A stretch of 64,000 nucleotides of DNA from the NCBI RefSeq assembly GCF_000143415.4, contig NW_003314384.1, forward strand, positions 63,554 to 127,553, written 5' to 3'. Below, in pieces: positions 22,387 to 34,490 of the stretch. The notes under the pieces are model-generated. The model saw nothing but the letters and a program-made list of their open reading frames with translations. It made no database searches and was not told where the DNA came from. Source of the DNA: Selaginella moellendorffii (Eukaryota > Streptophyta > Lycopodiopsida > Selaginellales > Selaginellaceae). The stretch's first letter is position 1; the number at the start of each line of letters is the position of its first letter. A program made the translations under genes and the position numbers.

Positions 22387-24453
22387 CTATGCTTGCTCTT
22401 GTCCATTTGGAAGACAATCCTTGAGCCAGCCTCTAGAGTTTTCTAGAACTCGTAGCTCACCATCAAGAACAGCTTCGGCCATTCCTCGGCGGATTTTGTT
22501 TACGTGGTCGGGGGCCGACTGCAGCATCTACAAGGCAAAACAAAATGCCACAACCTGCTGGGATAGGAAAACTTCCAGTCGTGATCTTACCAGCAATGCC
22601 TGCTCGTGTGACGTGATGCTTTCCTGGATCATCTCCAGCAAGAAATTCATTGCCCGGGTTTCCTTCGCCACGTCCTTTCTTGGCTGGTATGCTAGTGGAG
22701 CTTGAAGCGTATCGGATTCTTGGATCATTGATTGTATGTCTACAAAGAGTTATGAGGTTAGAACACCTTGCAAGAAATGCAGAAAGAAAAATAAAACCTT
22801 CCAAGGAATCCAAGCAAATAATACGCGAAAATGCACGGGCTTGAGGGAGTACAACCCCGTCTTCCCAGTCCGCTGAGTCCAAAACCTCCCTAGAGAATGA
22901 ACCGTCAGAGCAAACATACGTGGAAAACTATTGAAACTACTCCAAGATGACTGGCAATTCACCACTCTCCGTTCCATCAGCATTCTGCAAGGTTGGCATA
23001 TTGAAAGCCCCCATAAGTTCAAGCTTCTTTTCACGAAGTGGATCGTTCCATGGAATTTCCATCCAAAGCTCGGCCTGGAGCATTAGCTTTAAGAAGGGAA
23101 AACAACCAAAGCTCTACCTGATCACTCAAATTGTTAGGAAGCACAAAACCGTAGTCTACTGCAAGTACAGCGTTGGAGCGCTTGCCATAACTGATAAAAA
23201 CCTGCAAAAGCATCTCGTAAGAAGTTATGAAACTCAAAATGCATTTGCTCACTCGCCTCTTCGCCTTTCGTGTAATCGCGCTCGGCAATAATCTGTCAGG
23301 CAAGTTGCTAAAGCCTTCGATTTTCATTAGAAGCTCATGCTTACGACTGTCGCATCCTTGCAACTGTCGTGTGACACCGTTGCGTGAGAAACTGGATCGT
23401 GGTTGCAGAAGTCCACAAAAGGCCTCATGGAGATTTCGCTGGAAAGAGCACCATTCCAAGCTCGTGAAACGACTGAACGGAAAAACAAAGGCGTTAAACA
23501 CCCGACTCCTAGCTTTGCAAAAGAAGCAACCTCTACGAAAAAAGCTTACCAGTAGCATACGCATGCGCAAACTGGAAAAGCGAGATATCTTCGCCAAAGA
23601 CGTGAGGACACGAGCTTATAACCTGCACGAAATCATCCCTACTTAGCTGCGTGAACGTTCTCACAAAAAACACGCAACAGTCGTTACATTCTTCACTGAA
23701 ATGTACTCGTCCGAGATCATTTCACGCCGCTCGGCTGTTCCACGGAAAGCACGGGTACACTCCAAGAATTTCAATTCCTCCTTCTCCCAGAAAATCTGAA
23801 AGTACACGCACAAAAAAAGCTGATGGAAAGATAGCAAGGAAAAATTGACGATCTTACAGTAGAGTGGTGATCCCCAAATGATGGAAGACAAGAAACGTAT
23901 GGAGCCCATCTAGAAGCCTGATAAGAAAAGAATCGTGAAAAGAAGACGAGTGACCAAGACGATCACAAAGAACTATATGATAGAGAGAAAAGATCGCAGA
24001 CCTCTCCTTTGTGTTGCTCCGCAAGGATGAGAAGCGTTAGAGGACACCAATCATACTCTGTCGATAGTAACTTCTTCACACAATCGTCTAGTTTCTCGGC
24101 CGTGAGCACCTGCATTGGTGCTTTCCATGGTTTCTATCAGCTAAACTAAAACTAGAGCTTATTTTGCTTACCAGGTCATGGGGAATTCGCACAATCTGCT
24201 CTCCAGCGCGAATCGACCGAGCAGCAAACAATCCCCTGCCACGAACCACGATTGCCGCAAGATCGCATCGAGGGAATCAATCCAATCCTTGCCTGCCGCA
24301 TGCCGATTCCCCAATGCGAACGGCCGAGCAATCGCCGCCCTGGCGCACGAACCACGACGTTTGCGCCTGGGAATCTAGAAGCCCTCAGCGCCTGGGCACG
24401 ATCGATCGAAGAAATCTCACCTCTTCCAGCGAGAGCTTGTGGGCGCCATTCAT
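22387..24453 (-). CDS. SET-domain lysine methyltransferase, Rubisco LSMT/SETD-like
   Basis: A multi-exon minus-strand gene starts at ATG 24453 (MNGAHKLSLEE) and ends at TAG 22387-22389. SET-domain blocks can be followed in order: GRGLFAARSIRAGEQIVRIP, LTLLILAEQHKGE, RWAPYVSCLPSFGDHH, FWEKEELKFLE, MRPFVDFCNHDPVSHATV (the Asn-His cofactor motif) and ISYGKRSN, VDYGFVLPNN. The substrate-binding C-terminal region follows (AELWMEIPWNDPLREKKLEL, HVNKIRRGMAEAVLDGEL). First exons are 24421-24453, 24293-24366, 24172-24235, 24002-24109 and 23858-23917. Intron 24236-24292 is GC-AG (57 nt), and a 51-nt intron removes two apparent stops near 22930. The family methylates lysine (or histidine in actin) in proteins such as Rubisco or fructose-bisphosphate aldolase; the target here is unknown. 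Confidence 0.88.
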
Positions 24454-24633
24454 CGCCGCCCTCATTGGCCTAGCTTGGATTTTGGAGAGCGGAATATCCA
24501 GTGATATATCCCCTTAAACCCCAAGGGGTTAAATCCGACGGCCTGGATCTCCCCACGGCAGCGCCCCACAAGCGGAGCCCTATTGACGGCGTCCGCCATA
24601 GCCAGGGTTAGGGCTTGTGAGAAAATTTTCCTT
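24454..24633. promoter_or_regulatory. Shared divergent promoter region, SET gene / trihelix-kinase gene
   Basis: Only 180 bp separate the start codons of two genes transcribed away from each other. A GGGTTAGGG telo-box-like sequence lies at about 24605, just upstream of the plus-strand start. I did not find a clear TATA box. Confidence 0.5.
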
Positions 24634-26588
<1,955 letters not shown>

Positions 26589-26749
26589 TCTTCTCCATTT
26601 CGTGTCATATAATTGTTCTTTCTTAGCGAAGAGATTGACCACACTCGAAGCAAAAGCACTGTACAGTTTGATCTATCCTGTATACAATAACTACAGTGGA
26701 GATTGAAACTTTCAAACGCTGCAAGCATATGCTTTGAATCGGGTTTTTC

Positions 26750-27715
26750 TAGGGTTTTGGGGAGGTTGTCGGGCGCTCTGTCGGCAGGAGCGCCTCACGA
26801 TTCACTAATGGTGCGATTGAAGAGGCACGGCAAGAGATTTGGGATCAAGAACAAGGTCTTGTCGTGGCGATCCAGAGTGTAAGTCGAGGAATTCCTGGCA
26901 TTTGTGTGGTGTTTGAGTCGTTTTTTCCGAGCAGCGACGGTCTACTGCAATGTGCTGGTCCAGGCATTTGCGAACGAGTAAAAGATTTGACTCGAGGTAG
27001 TGGAACTCGATCGATTCATCGGGAATAGATTCTGGAGAAAGGAGAGCTCCAAAGTTGCTGGGAAAGAGAGAGAGGTCCAGAGGTTCGATATGACGCTTAA
27101 CCCAGAGACCGAGCGCGATAAGTATGATCCAGCGTTTCATGCGTGAACTTTGCTGTTGATCCAAACAGATCCTCGAAGAAGCAGGTATTGGCGATGAATG
27201 TTCTTCACTTTCCTGGTTCTTACTTTGATGGTTTTGACAGGCTCTAGAGCTTATTAGGGAGCTACAATCGCATTTCCCAACGAGAGCGCTAATGCTCTCC
27301 GTGTCAACCAAACATTGGCAGAAACTGCTGGAGGGACTGGCTGATTTGGCGGACGGACTTGTGGTGAGCGAGCTTTTATCTTTCTTGGTTTCTCGGACAG
27401 AAACTCTTGGATCTTTTTCTTCCCAGGTTTGTCGAGTCGAGCTGGCCATTTTCGTGTGTGCGACGCGCTCATCTGAGAGGGCTGCGGGAAGCTGGACATG
27501 GTTTCCACCCGTGCACAAAGACCACGATTAAGAAGACGAAGCAGCAGCAAATCAAGCTGAGAGGATCCAAGTCTCTTACGTCGAGTCTCAAAAGACTCAC
27601 AGCTATCACTGCTGCTCGGGCTACCTCCGATCCAGGCAAGAGATGCCTGACTTGAGATGCAATCCCAAAGAGTTCCACGAGCACTACAAGAGCGATTGAC
27701 CTGGATTCGCTCCCA
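26750..27715 (+). pseudogene. Degenerate SBDS copy
   Basis: This segment follows the SBDS gene at 30199-31498 at DNA level, introns included: the first splice donor, the third exon ([17 protein letters not shown]) and the zinc-finger exon start are recognisable. It lacks the start codon and most of exon 2, and it carries stops and frame changes. Similarity ends after the codons matching [11 protein letters not shown]. Because introns are retained it arose by DNA duplication, not retroposition. Confidence 0.88.
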
Positions 27716-27884
27716 TTTTCACAGCTTCTTACGTAACCTTCTCAAACGTTCCTTGCTTCACAATCACCTCCAGTCAGCACAATAGTTTGGATTCGTCAGT
27801 CCCCCTGTCGATAGGGAGTGATAGGATCTTCGACGGTATAAGATCAAAGTATATTCTTGATTTTAAGATTGAACGGGGCTTAAT

Positions 27885-30116
27885 TTAAGAAACAAGAGCA
27901 CCAACTCGCGAATAATACTGACTTTCAAACTCAAGGTTTTCATCCTCGTCAACGATCGCTAGGGCCTCCAACTTCTCTATCAGTTGTTGTCTCCTCAGAG
28001 AAGAGTAGCCAGTAAGGCCGTTTTCAAGCGCCATCATCCTGAGCTGCTGCATCGTCATGGCTTGGAAGTCTATGGGCTCAAACGCCAACTCGTCAAGCTT
28101 TTCTACGCTATCTTCTGGCTCGGGAATATCTGCACATAACTGCGACTGCTCATCACCAAGAGTCTGTATGAGAACCTTAGCTTGCATAATTCCTGCACAT
28201 TCCAGCCGGTTAACCATAAACAAGGCAAAAACCACAGGGAAACCAATGCTTAAGTACCTCTCACTCCCTTGTTTGATACGCGGTGCTGCTTGTTCCGATA
28301 GCTCTGGTAGCCGAAGTCTGGATAATTGTCCCTCGAAAGAAAGAACAAAAGTAGGAACCTCTCAGGGTAATCTTCCTTGTTGTACTCCTTGTTCCAGGCC
28401 TCCAAGGCAGCCAGTCCGCCTTTAATCGCTTCAAACGGAACCGGATGATACTTAGCTGTGGTAGCCTGCCCCAAAGTTCCAGGGAGAATGGCAAAGTCGT
28501 AGCTGCCATTTTTCTTCCTCAGTGGCCTCCATACGTAATTAACAGCATCGGCACCTGCAGTACAGAAGTGTTAAGCTAAAATCTTGTCTATTATCGGATA
28601 TACTTACCAGCATTGGAAAGCGCCTCTTTCAGATCACCCCTAAAATATCTCAGTCGAAGCCTGCGTGTCGTTGTTAAGACCTCGTCACCTGGTTTTCCCT
28701 CGCAAGAAGCGCATCGCCACTTCAGCGGCACTGGAGCTGTCTCGAGGACGCACAGATAATGATACCATTTTTTGCATACGCCACACGCGATCCAGTTGAC
28801 AGGGCCTTCCCCGCAGTCCATCCGCGAATTGCATTTAGTGCAATGCTTATCGTCGACCTGTAACACGGGGGTCAGAGACAAACGGGAAAGAAAGCACAAC
28901 TCACCATAAGAACAGCGCTGATGGGCGACTGAAGAACCTTTGCCACAACATCCTGTTCAAACAGGAAACCGCCAAGAGCACCAAGTCCGGGATCTCTGGA
29001 GTCCAGCAACACGATCAGGTCATGACGGTTTGCAGTTGGGATGCTTGAAGTGAACTTGTACTTGATCTTCGACGATGCAAAATCGATGAGGTACTTGTAA
29101 CCAGCGGCTTGGGGTCTTTTGAGGTGTAGCAGCATCCATGAGATATCATCAGATTCTGCTCCAGCAGCTATTGCTCGATACACCTTTCCTACATCCGTCT
29201 TAAAGAGCGCCGTATCCACGAACCTTTCCAGTTCAATATCGGTCAGCAGCCTCGGCTCAAGCTGCCAAAGCTTACGAGGGACTCCACCAAACCACTTGTA
29301 GTAAGTGTCTGCTACCCCGACGCGAATGCGGATCAACCCTGCCTCGTCTCTCAAGTTTCCTGCGATCACCTTATCGTTTGCATCGTCTCCTTCTCTCTCT
29401 TGAACCTCGTAAGTGTTCTTGAGCTCATCTTCCATCATGGTGTCCGTCTCCTCCAAAGAGCAGCCCTGGAGCTCACAAGACTGCTGCATCTCGAGCTGGC
29501 TAGCTCGCTTCTCCAACTGGCTAGCTTCCTCCTCCCAGAGCTTAACCAAGGCGTCGAACTCGCAAGGATACAAGTAGACTCTAGCGAGCTGTCTGTCTGG
29601 ATAAGCATTCTTCACGTTGGCGGGATCTGGAGATGCCGCAACCAGCACCCTTTTGCCCAGAGCGTCGCTCGGCTCAATCTTCTGATTGATCAAGTGCCAC
29701 TTTGCGGGACGGAGAGATGTCGCCTGGAACTGGGATTTGGGAGTCAGCTCAACTCCCCCGTTTGAGTCGAAACTCCAAACGTAATTGCCCGACTGATAGA
29801 CGAGCACAAACGGTCTCTTCCCCATGTCGATGGCGTATCGGATGATGAAGTACCAGAGAAAGGCAGACTTGCCAATCCCCGGATTCCCAGTGAGGTGAAC
29901 CAGCCAGCTCCCGGGCTTTCCAACAAGGACTGATCTGTAGAGGGAATCGAAATCTCTCCTCACCAGGAGCCTCTTGATTCTCTCGTCTGGGCCTCTCACC
30001 TCTTTTATCTCCACAGGCACCGACAGATCCAACACTTTGCCCGCTTCGTATGCGTCCGTGCCCAGCTCTCGCACACCGGCCCACCATGCTTCCAGCGTTC
30101 TCTGCCATTCATCCAT
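27885..30116 (-). CDS. Crinkler/RHS-like P-loop NTPase with PHD-type finger and SAP-like domain
   Basis: Exons 28905-30116, 28608-28857, 28258-28554 and 27885-28192 (minus strand) give 688 residues. The first 400 residues contain a Walker A motif (HLTGNPGIGKSAFLWYFI, about residues 75-92), a VLVAASPDPANVKNAY block and an aromatic LYPCEFDALVKLWEEE block, which resemble the NTPase of Crinkler/retrotransposon-hot-spot proteins. A Cys-rich finger follows (CTKCNSRMDC, CGVCKKWYHYLC, RCASC), PHD-like in spacing. After a region with FAILPGTLGQA, the C-terminus has a SAP/Rho-N-like helix pair (MTMQQLRMMALENGLTGYSS; RRQQLIEKLEAL). The start is ATG 30116; the open frame extends nine more bases upstream but has no ATG there. 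The function is unknown; a nuclear DNA- or chromatin-linked ATPase is inference. Confidence 0.8.
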
Positions 30117-30198
30117 AAACCCCAATCTTGGCCAACTTCTTGGAACCTTTAATTCTAGAGAATATTCGCAACTAGGGTATTTTTAGGGTTTTTGGGCG
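30117..30198. promoter_or_regulatory. Very short divergent promoter, NTPase / SBDS
   Basis: The start codons of the NTPase gene (minus) and SBDS (plus) are 82 bp apart. The gap contains TAGGGTTTTTGGG at 30184, a telo-box-like sequence often seen before plant translation genes. Both 5' untranslated regions and any core promoters must overlap here. Confidence 0.55.
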
Positions 30199-31498
30199 AT
30201 GTCGCGGACTCTGGTGCAGCCGGTGGGGCAGAAGCGCCTCACGAATGTGGCGGTGGTGCGATTGAAGAAGCACGGCAGGAGATTTGAGATCGCGTGCTAC
30301 AAGAACAAGGTCCTGTCGTGGCGATCCAGAGTGTAAGTCGAGGAGTTCCTGGCATTTGTGTGGTGTTTTGAGCCGCGGGTTTTTGTTGTCCGGGCAGCGA
30401 GAAGGATATTGACGAGGTTCTCCAGACGCACACGGTCTACTGCAATGTTTCCAAGGGGATTCTGGCCAAATCCAAGGAGCTGGTCGAGGCATTTGGGACG
30501 GCGGACGAGGAGAAGATTTGCCTCGAGGTAATGGAATTCGATCGATTCATCGGAATTGGTTCAAAGTTTCTTCTTGAGCTAGATTCTGGAGAAAGGAGAG
30601 CTCCAAGTCGCTGGGAAAGAGAGAGAGGTCCAGCTCTCCAGCCAGTTTCGAGATATCGCGGGGATTGTCATGGACAAGACGCTAAACCCAGAGACCGAGC
30701 GGCCATTCACGATAAGTATGATCGAGCGTTTCATGCGTGAAGTTCACTTTGCTGTTGATCCAAACAGATCCTCCAAGAAGCAGGTATTGGCGATGGATGT
30801 TCTTCAGCTTACTTTCGTGGTTTTGACAGGCTTTGGAGCTTATCAGGGAGCTACAATCGCATTTCCCGATCACAAGAGCGTTGATGCGCCTCAAGCTCTC
30901 CGTGTCAACCAAGCATCGGGAGAAACTTCTGGAGGGACTGGCTGATTTTCAAGCGAAGATGGAGAGCCGGGATGAGGCGGACGAAGCTTTCATTGTGGTG
31001 AGCGAGCTTTTATCTTTCTTGGTTTCTCGGACAGAGACCCTTGAATCTTCTTCTTCCCAGGTTTGTCGAGTCGAGCCTGGCCATTTTCGTGCGTGCGACG
31101 CGCTCATCCGAGAGTGCTGCGGGAAGCTGGACGTGGTTTCCATGGCTGTGCACAAAGACGACGATGAAGAAGACGAAGCCGACGAACCAGCAACAAATCA
31201 AGCCGAGAGGATCCAAGCTCTTACGTCGAGTCTCAAGGATTCGCAGCTGTCAGAAGGGACTGGATCAAACAACTCGCGTCCTCCTCCTGCTGCTACCTCC
31301 GATCCGGGCAAGAGATGCTTGACTTGCGATGCCGTGATTGGCGATCCCAAGGAGTTCCGCGAGCACTACAAGAGCGATTGGCACAAGCACAACCTCAAGA
31401 GGAAGCTCAAGCAGCTATCGCCACTGAGCGCCGAGGAGTGTAGCTTGGATTCGTCAGTGGTGGACTATGTCAACGATAAGGACGATTACTCGCGCTAG
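30199..31498 (+). CDS. SBDS: SBDS ribosome maturation protein with C-terminal zinc finger
   Basis: Exons 30199-30332, 30398-30527, 30583-30783, 30830-30997 and 31061-31498 give 356 residues. The N-terminal SBDS domain is clear ([39 protein letters not shown]). The middle helical domain ([20 protein letters not shown]) and the C-terminal domain follow. A plant-type extension carries a C2H2 finger ([20 protein letters not shown], ending DWHKHN). SBDS works with the GTPase EFL1 to release eIF6 from late 60S subunits in the cytoplasm. The introns are 46-65 nt. A decayed copy lies at 26750-27715. Confidence 0.95.
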
Positions 31499-31740
31499 AA
31501 GAAAATGTAGTTGCTCAAGTGGTGTTAATAAAAGAGAAAATTTCCAAAGCATACGTCAGGTGTTCGAATCTTCTCAGTTCTAGTTTCCGATTGGTCTAGA
31601 AAGAAAAGAGTTTTTACACGGCAGCAGCAACGTGGGCATTGCTGGCCGATCCTATCCGTCCATCTGGATCCTCGTCATAATTGCGGAATGTTCGTGTTTT
31701 TCTGCCATTTCCCTCTCTTGAGATCGACGAAGAGTAGGCG

Positions 31741-33898
31741 ATGGCGATGGCGTTGGCGTTGGCGGCAGCCATAGCTCGCGCGGCGGGGAGATTTTCGATT
31801 CAGTCGCGGGCGCTGGCAACGGCGGCGTTGGAGGTAGAGATCATGTAGGTTTGTTTGGTTTGATCCTCTGCTTCTTTCTCGTCACAGCAGAGCTACGATG
31901 CTGCTCTGGACGAAACAGCTGCGCAGGTCTTGATCGATCATCGTTTCTGAGCCGGAATTTCTCACACCGTTGCTTGCTTGCATGCTTGCTCCAGTTTAAG
32001 AAGAGCGTCCAGCACTTCGCTGCGGAGCATATCGCTCCACACGCTGCTACCATCGATGCCACGAATTCGTTTCCAAAGGTTTGTTTTGAGCAGCATTTTC
32101 CCGTTCCATTCTTTTCTTTCCTTGGGTGTTTCGATTTGAGATTTTCTTTTGCGTGGACAGGATCGGAATCTCTGGAAGCTGATGGGAGACTTCAACTTGC
32201 ACGGAATCACTGCTCCTGGTGAGTATAGATAGCACTTTATAGTTTTCTTCTTCTTCCTTGTCAATTCCAAAGTTTAATGTCAGAGAAGTATGGGGGGCTT
32301 GGTTTGGGCTACTTATACCACTGCTTGGCTATGGAGGAGATTAGTCGTGCTTCCGGATCGGTTGGGCTTTCATACGGTGCTCACTCCAACCTTTGCATCA
32401 ACCAGCTGGTATTTAGTATGTTTCGCTCGGGACGTTTCTTTGTTCTTAAAGCTGTCTATCGACGTGTTTCTCACAGGTCAGGAATGGCACTGAGGCTCAG
32501 AAGGAGAAGTACTTATCTCAGGTGCATATCTATCATCGTGTTTGGAAGTGGTTTTCTTACGCGATTGTTGGTGTCATAGTTGATAAGCGGGGAACACGTT
32601 GGAGCACTGGTGATGAGCGAACCGAATTGTATGTATCTTTTATTTATTTATTTGTTTTTATAATGTTTTGGCTGGATTATAAGGAGGCATGGTATTGACC
32701 TTTATTTGCAGCTGGTTCTGATGTGGTGAGCATGAAATGCAAAGCCGAGCGTCGGGACAAGGGATATGTTCTAAATGGAAACAAAATGTGGTGCACAAAT
32801 GGACCTGTTGCTAACACTTTGGTGCGTCTTTTCTTCCTTTAGGCCTTCGTTTTACTAATGTGTGATTTACCAGATTGTATATGCTAAGACTGACAATAGT
32901 GCGGGAGCTCACGGAATAACGGCATTCATTATTGAAAAGGGAATGGAAGGGTGAGGTTTCGTGCTGTATGTTGCTGCCAGTCTAACAATTAACTCCTTCC
33001 AGATTCACGACCGCTCAAAAGCTAGACAAACTTGGAATGCGTGGAAGTGATACGTAGGTTGTCAATCTTTTACATTGTAAGAACACATGTCCTAACATTT
33101 TTATTTAGATGCGAGTTGGTGTTTCAGGACTGCTTTGTGCCTCCGGAGAACATTCTTGGTCAGGAAGGAAAAGGTGAGTCTGCTGGGTTTCAAGATTGAA
33201 CTTGTTACCAGCAGCGTATCAACAGGTGTTTATGTGATGATGTCTGGGCTGGATTTGGAGAGGCTTGTATTGGCATCTGGTCCTTTGGGTCTCATGCAAG
33301 CTTGCATGGACGTGGTTCTTCCCTATGTGCGACAAAGGGAACAATTTGGAAAGCCTATAGGAGAGTTTCAACTTATACAGGTGACTCTGTCATTTGTCTA
33401 TCTCAATCAGATAGAGCTTTGATATTTACAGGGAAAGCTAGCTGATATGTACACTAAGATGCAAGCATCCAGGTAGAATGTTGATTTGCCGGCATTTGTT
33501 TTCTGAATTGCCTACGATTTGGTCTCAACAGGGCTCTAGTTCATTCTGTTGCTCGAAGCTGTGATGCTGGTCACATAGATAGAAAGGTGAGATTCAACTT
33601 ACAAAATGCTGTGAATTTCTAGACTAAAGCGCTTTGTCCACAGGATTGTGCTGCAGCTATTCTTTTTTCATCAGAGAATGCAACTCAAATGGCTTTGCAG
33701 GCAAGCTCTTTCATGATTCTACTTTGTTCCTAACTCTCAGATCATGTCCAGGCTATCCAGTGCCTAGGTGGGAATGGCTATGTAAACGAGTATCCCACTG
33801 GAAGGCTGTTGAGAGATGCAAAACTATATGAGATTGGAGCTGGAACAAGTGAAATAAGGAGAATGTTAATTGGAAGGCAGCTCTACAAAGATGAATAA
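31741..33898 (+). CDS. IVD: Isovaleryl-CoA dehydrogenase, mitochondrial
   Basis: Sixteen exons (31741-31833, 31891-31926, 31995-32078, 32161-32218, 32284-32408, 32477-32521, 32580-32628, 32712-32821, 32874-32950, 33003-33053, 33109-33173, 33226-33380, 33432-33472, 33532-33586, 33644-33700, 33752-33898) give 415 residues. The Ala/Arg-rich start ([18 protein letters not shown]) fits a mitochondrial presequence. Acyl-CoA dehydrogenase blocks include [53 protein letters not shown] and [20 protein letters not shown]. The [15 protein letters not shown] segment has the Glu that is the catalytic base in IVD, which separates it from other acyl-CoA dehydrogenases. It acts in leucine breakdown, passing electrons to ETF. 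Intron 33701-33751 is GC-AG. Confidence 0.95.
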
Positions 33899-33954
33899 AT
33901 CAAAATCAAATACCTTTTACCTTTATTTTTTCGGTTTTACTTGAGTTCATATAT

Positions 33955-34490
33955 AATGTATATAAACCCATCATCTCCTACAGAAGCTGCTGTTGTGATC
34001 CTACAATTATAAATATTACATTGAGTATTTAACTATTTCAGCAGTTTTAATTACCAAATTTCAGATTGAAGTCCCACTGTTCCATGTTCTCCATAAAATA
34101 GAGTTTCCTATATAAGTAGAAATTAGATTACATCCAGTAATAGTTAATCTATATTGATTGCATGGAGAGACTAGAGAGTTAGATTGAGTAAGCACAGTAA
34201 ATATATCATTAAGCATTATGAATTTTTTTTTAGTATTAAGGTGCAGATACCTTTTAGCATTCAATAATTTTTATTTTACACCAATATAATCTATAGTAGC
34301 AGTCAAATATCCATCCACTTAAAACAACATTACATATGCCACCAGATTTCTTGCTATATATCCAAATGCTAAGCTTAACTATTCTACTGTTTTTATAATT
34401 TGTCTAACTAAAACAAGTATTTGTATATGCTTACTTTTTTATCATGTAACATTTTATTGAAAATATATATAACAAGTAATTTGTGATGGC
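33955..34490 (-). pseudogene. Decayed copy of the lectin gene at 37275-38150
   Basis: The minus strand retains SLVSPCNQYRLTITGCNLIS and RTWNSG, matching the lectin domain of the gene at 37275-38150. DNA similarity continues up to about 34490, but deletions and frame changes destroy the rest. It follows the IVD stop codon directly, as the intact lectin gene follows the decayed IVD fragment at 36912. Confidence 0.85.

Noticed and set aside
22925-22975. Two apparent in-frame TAG stops in the SET gene
   Set aside because: A 51-nt GT-AG intron with matching phase removes both and joins conserved sequence, so the gene is not a pseudogene on this ground.
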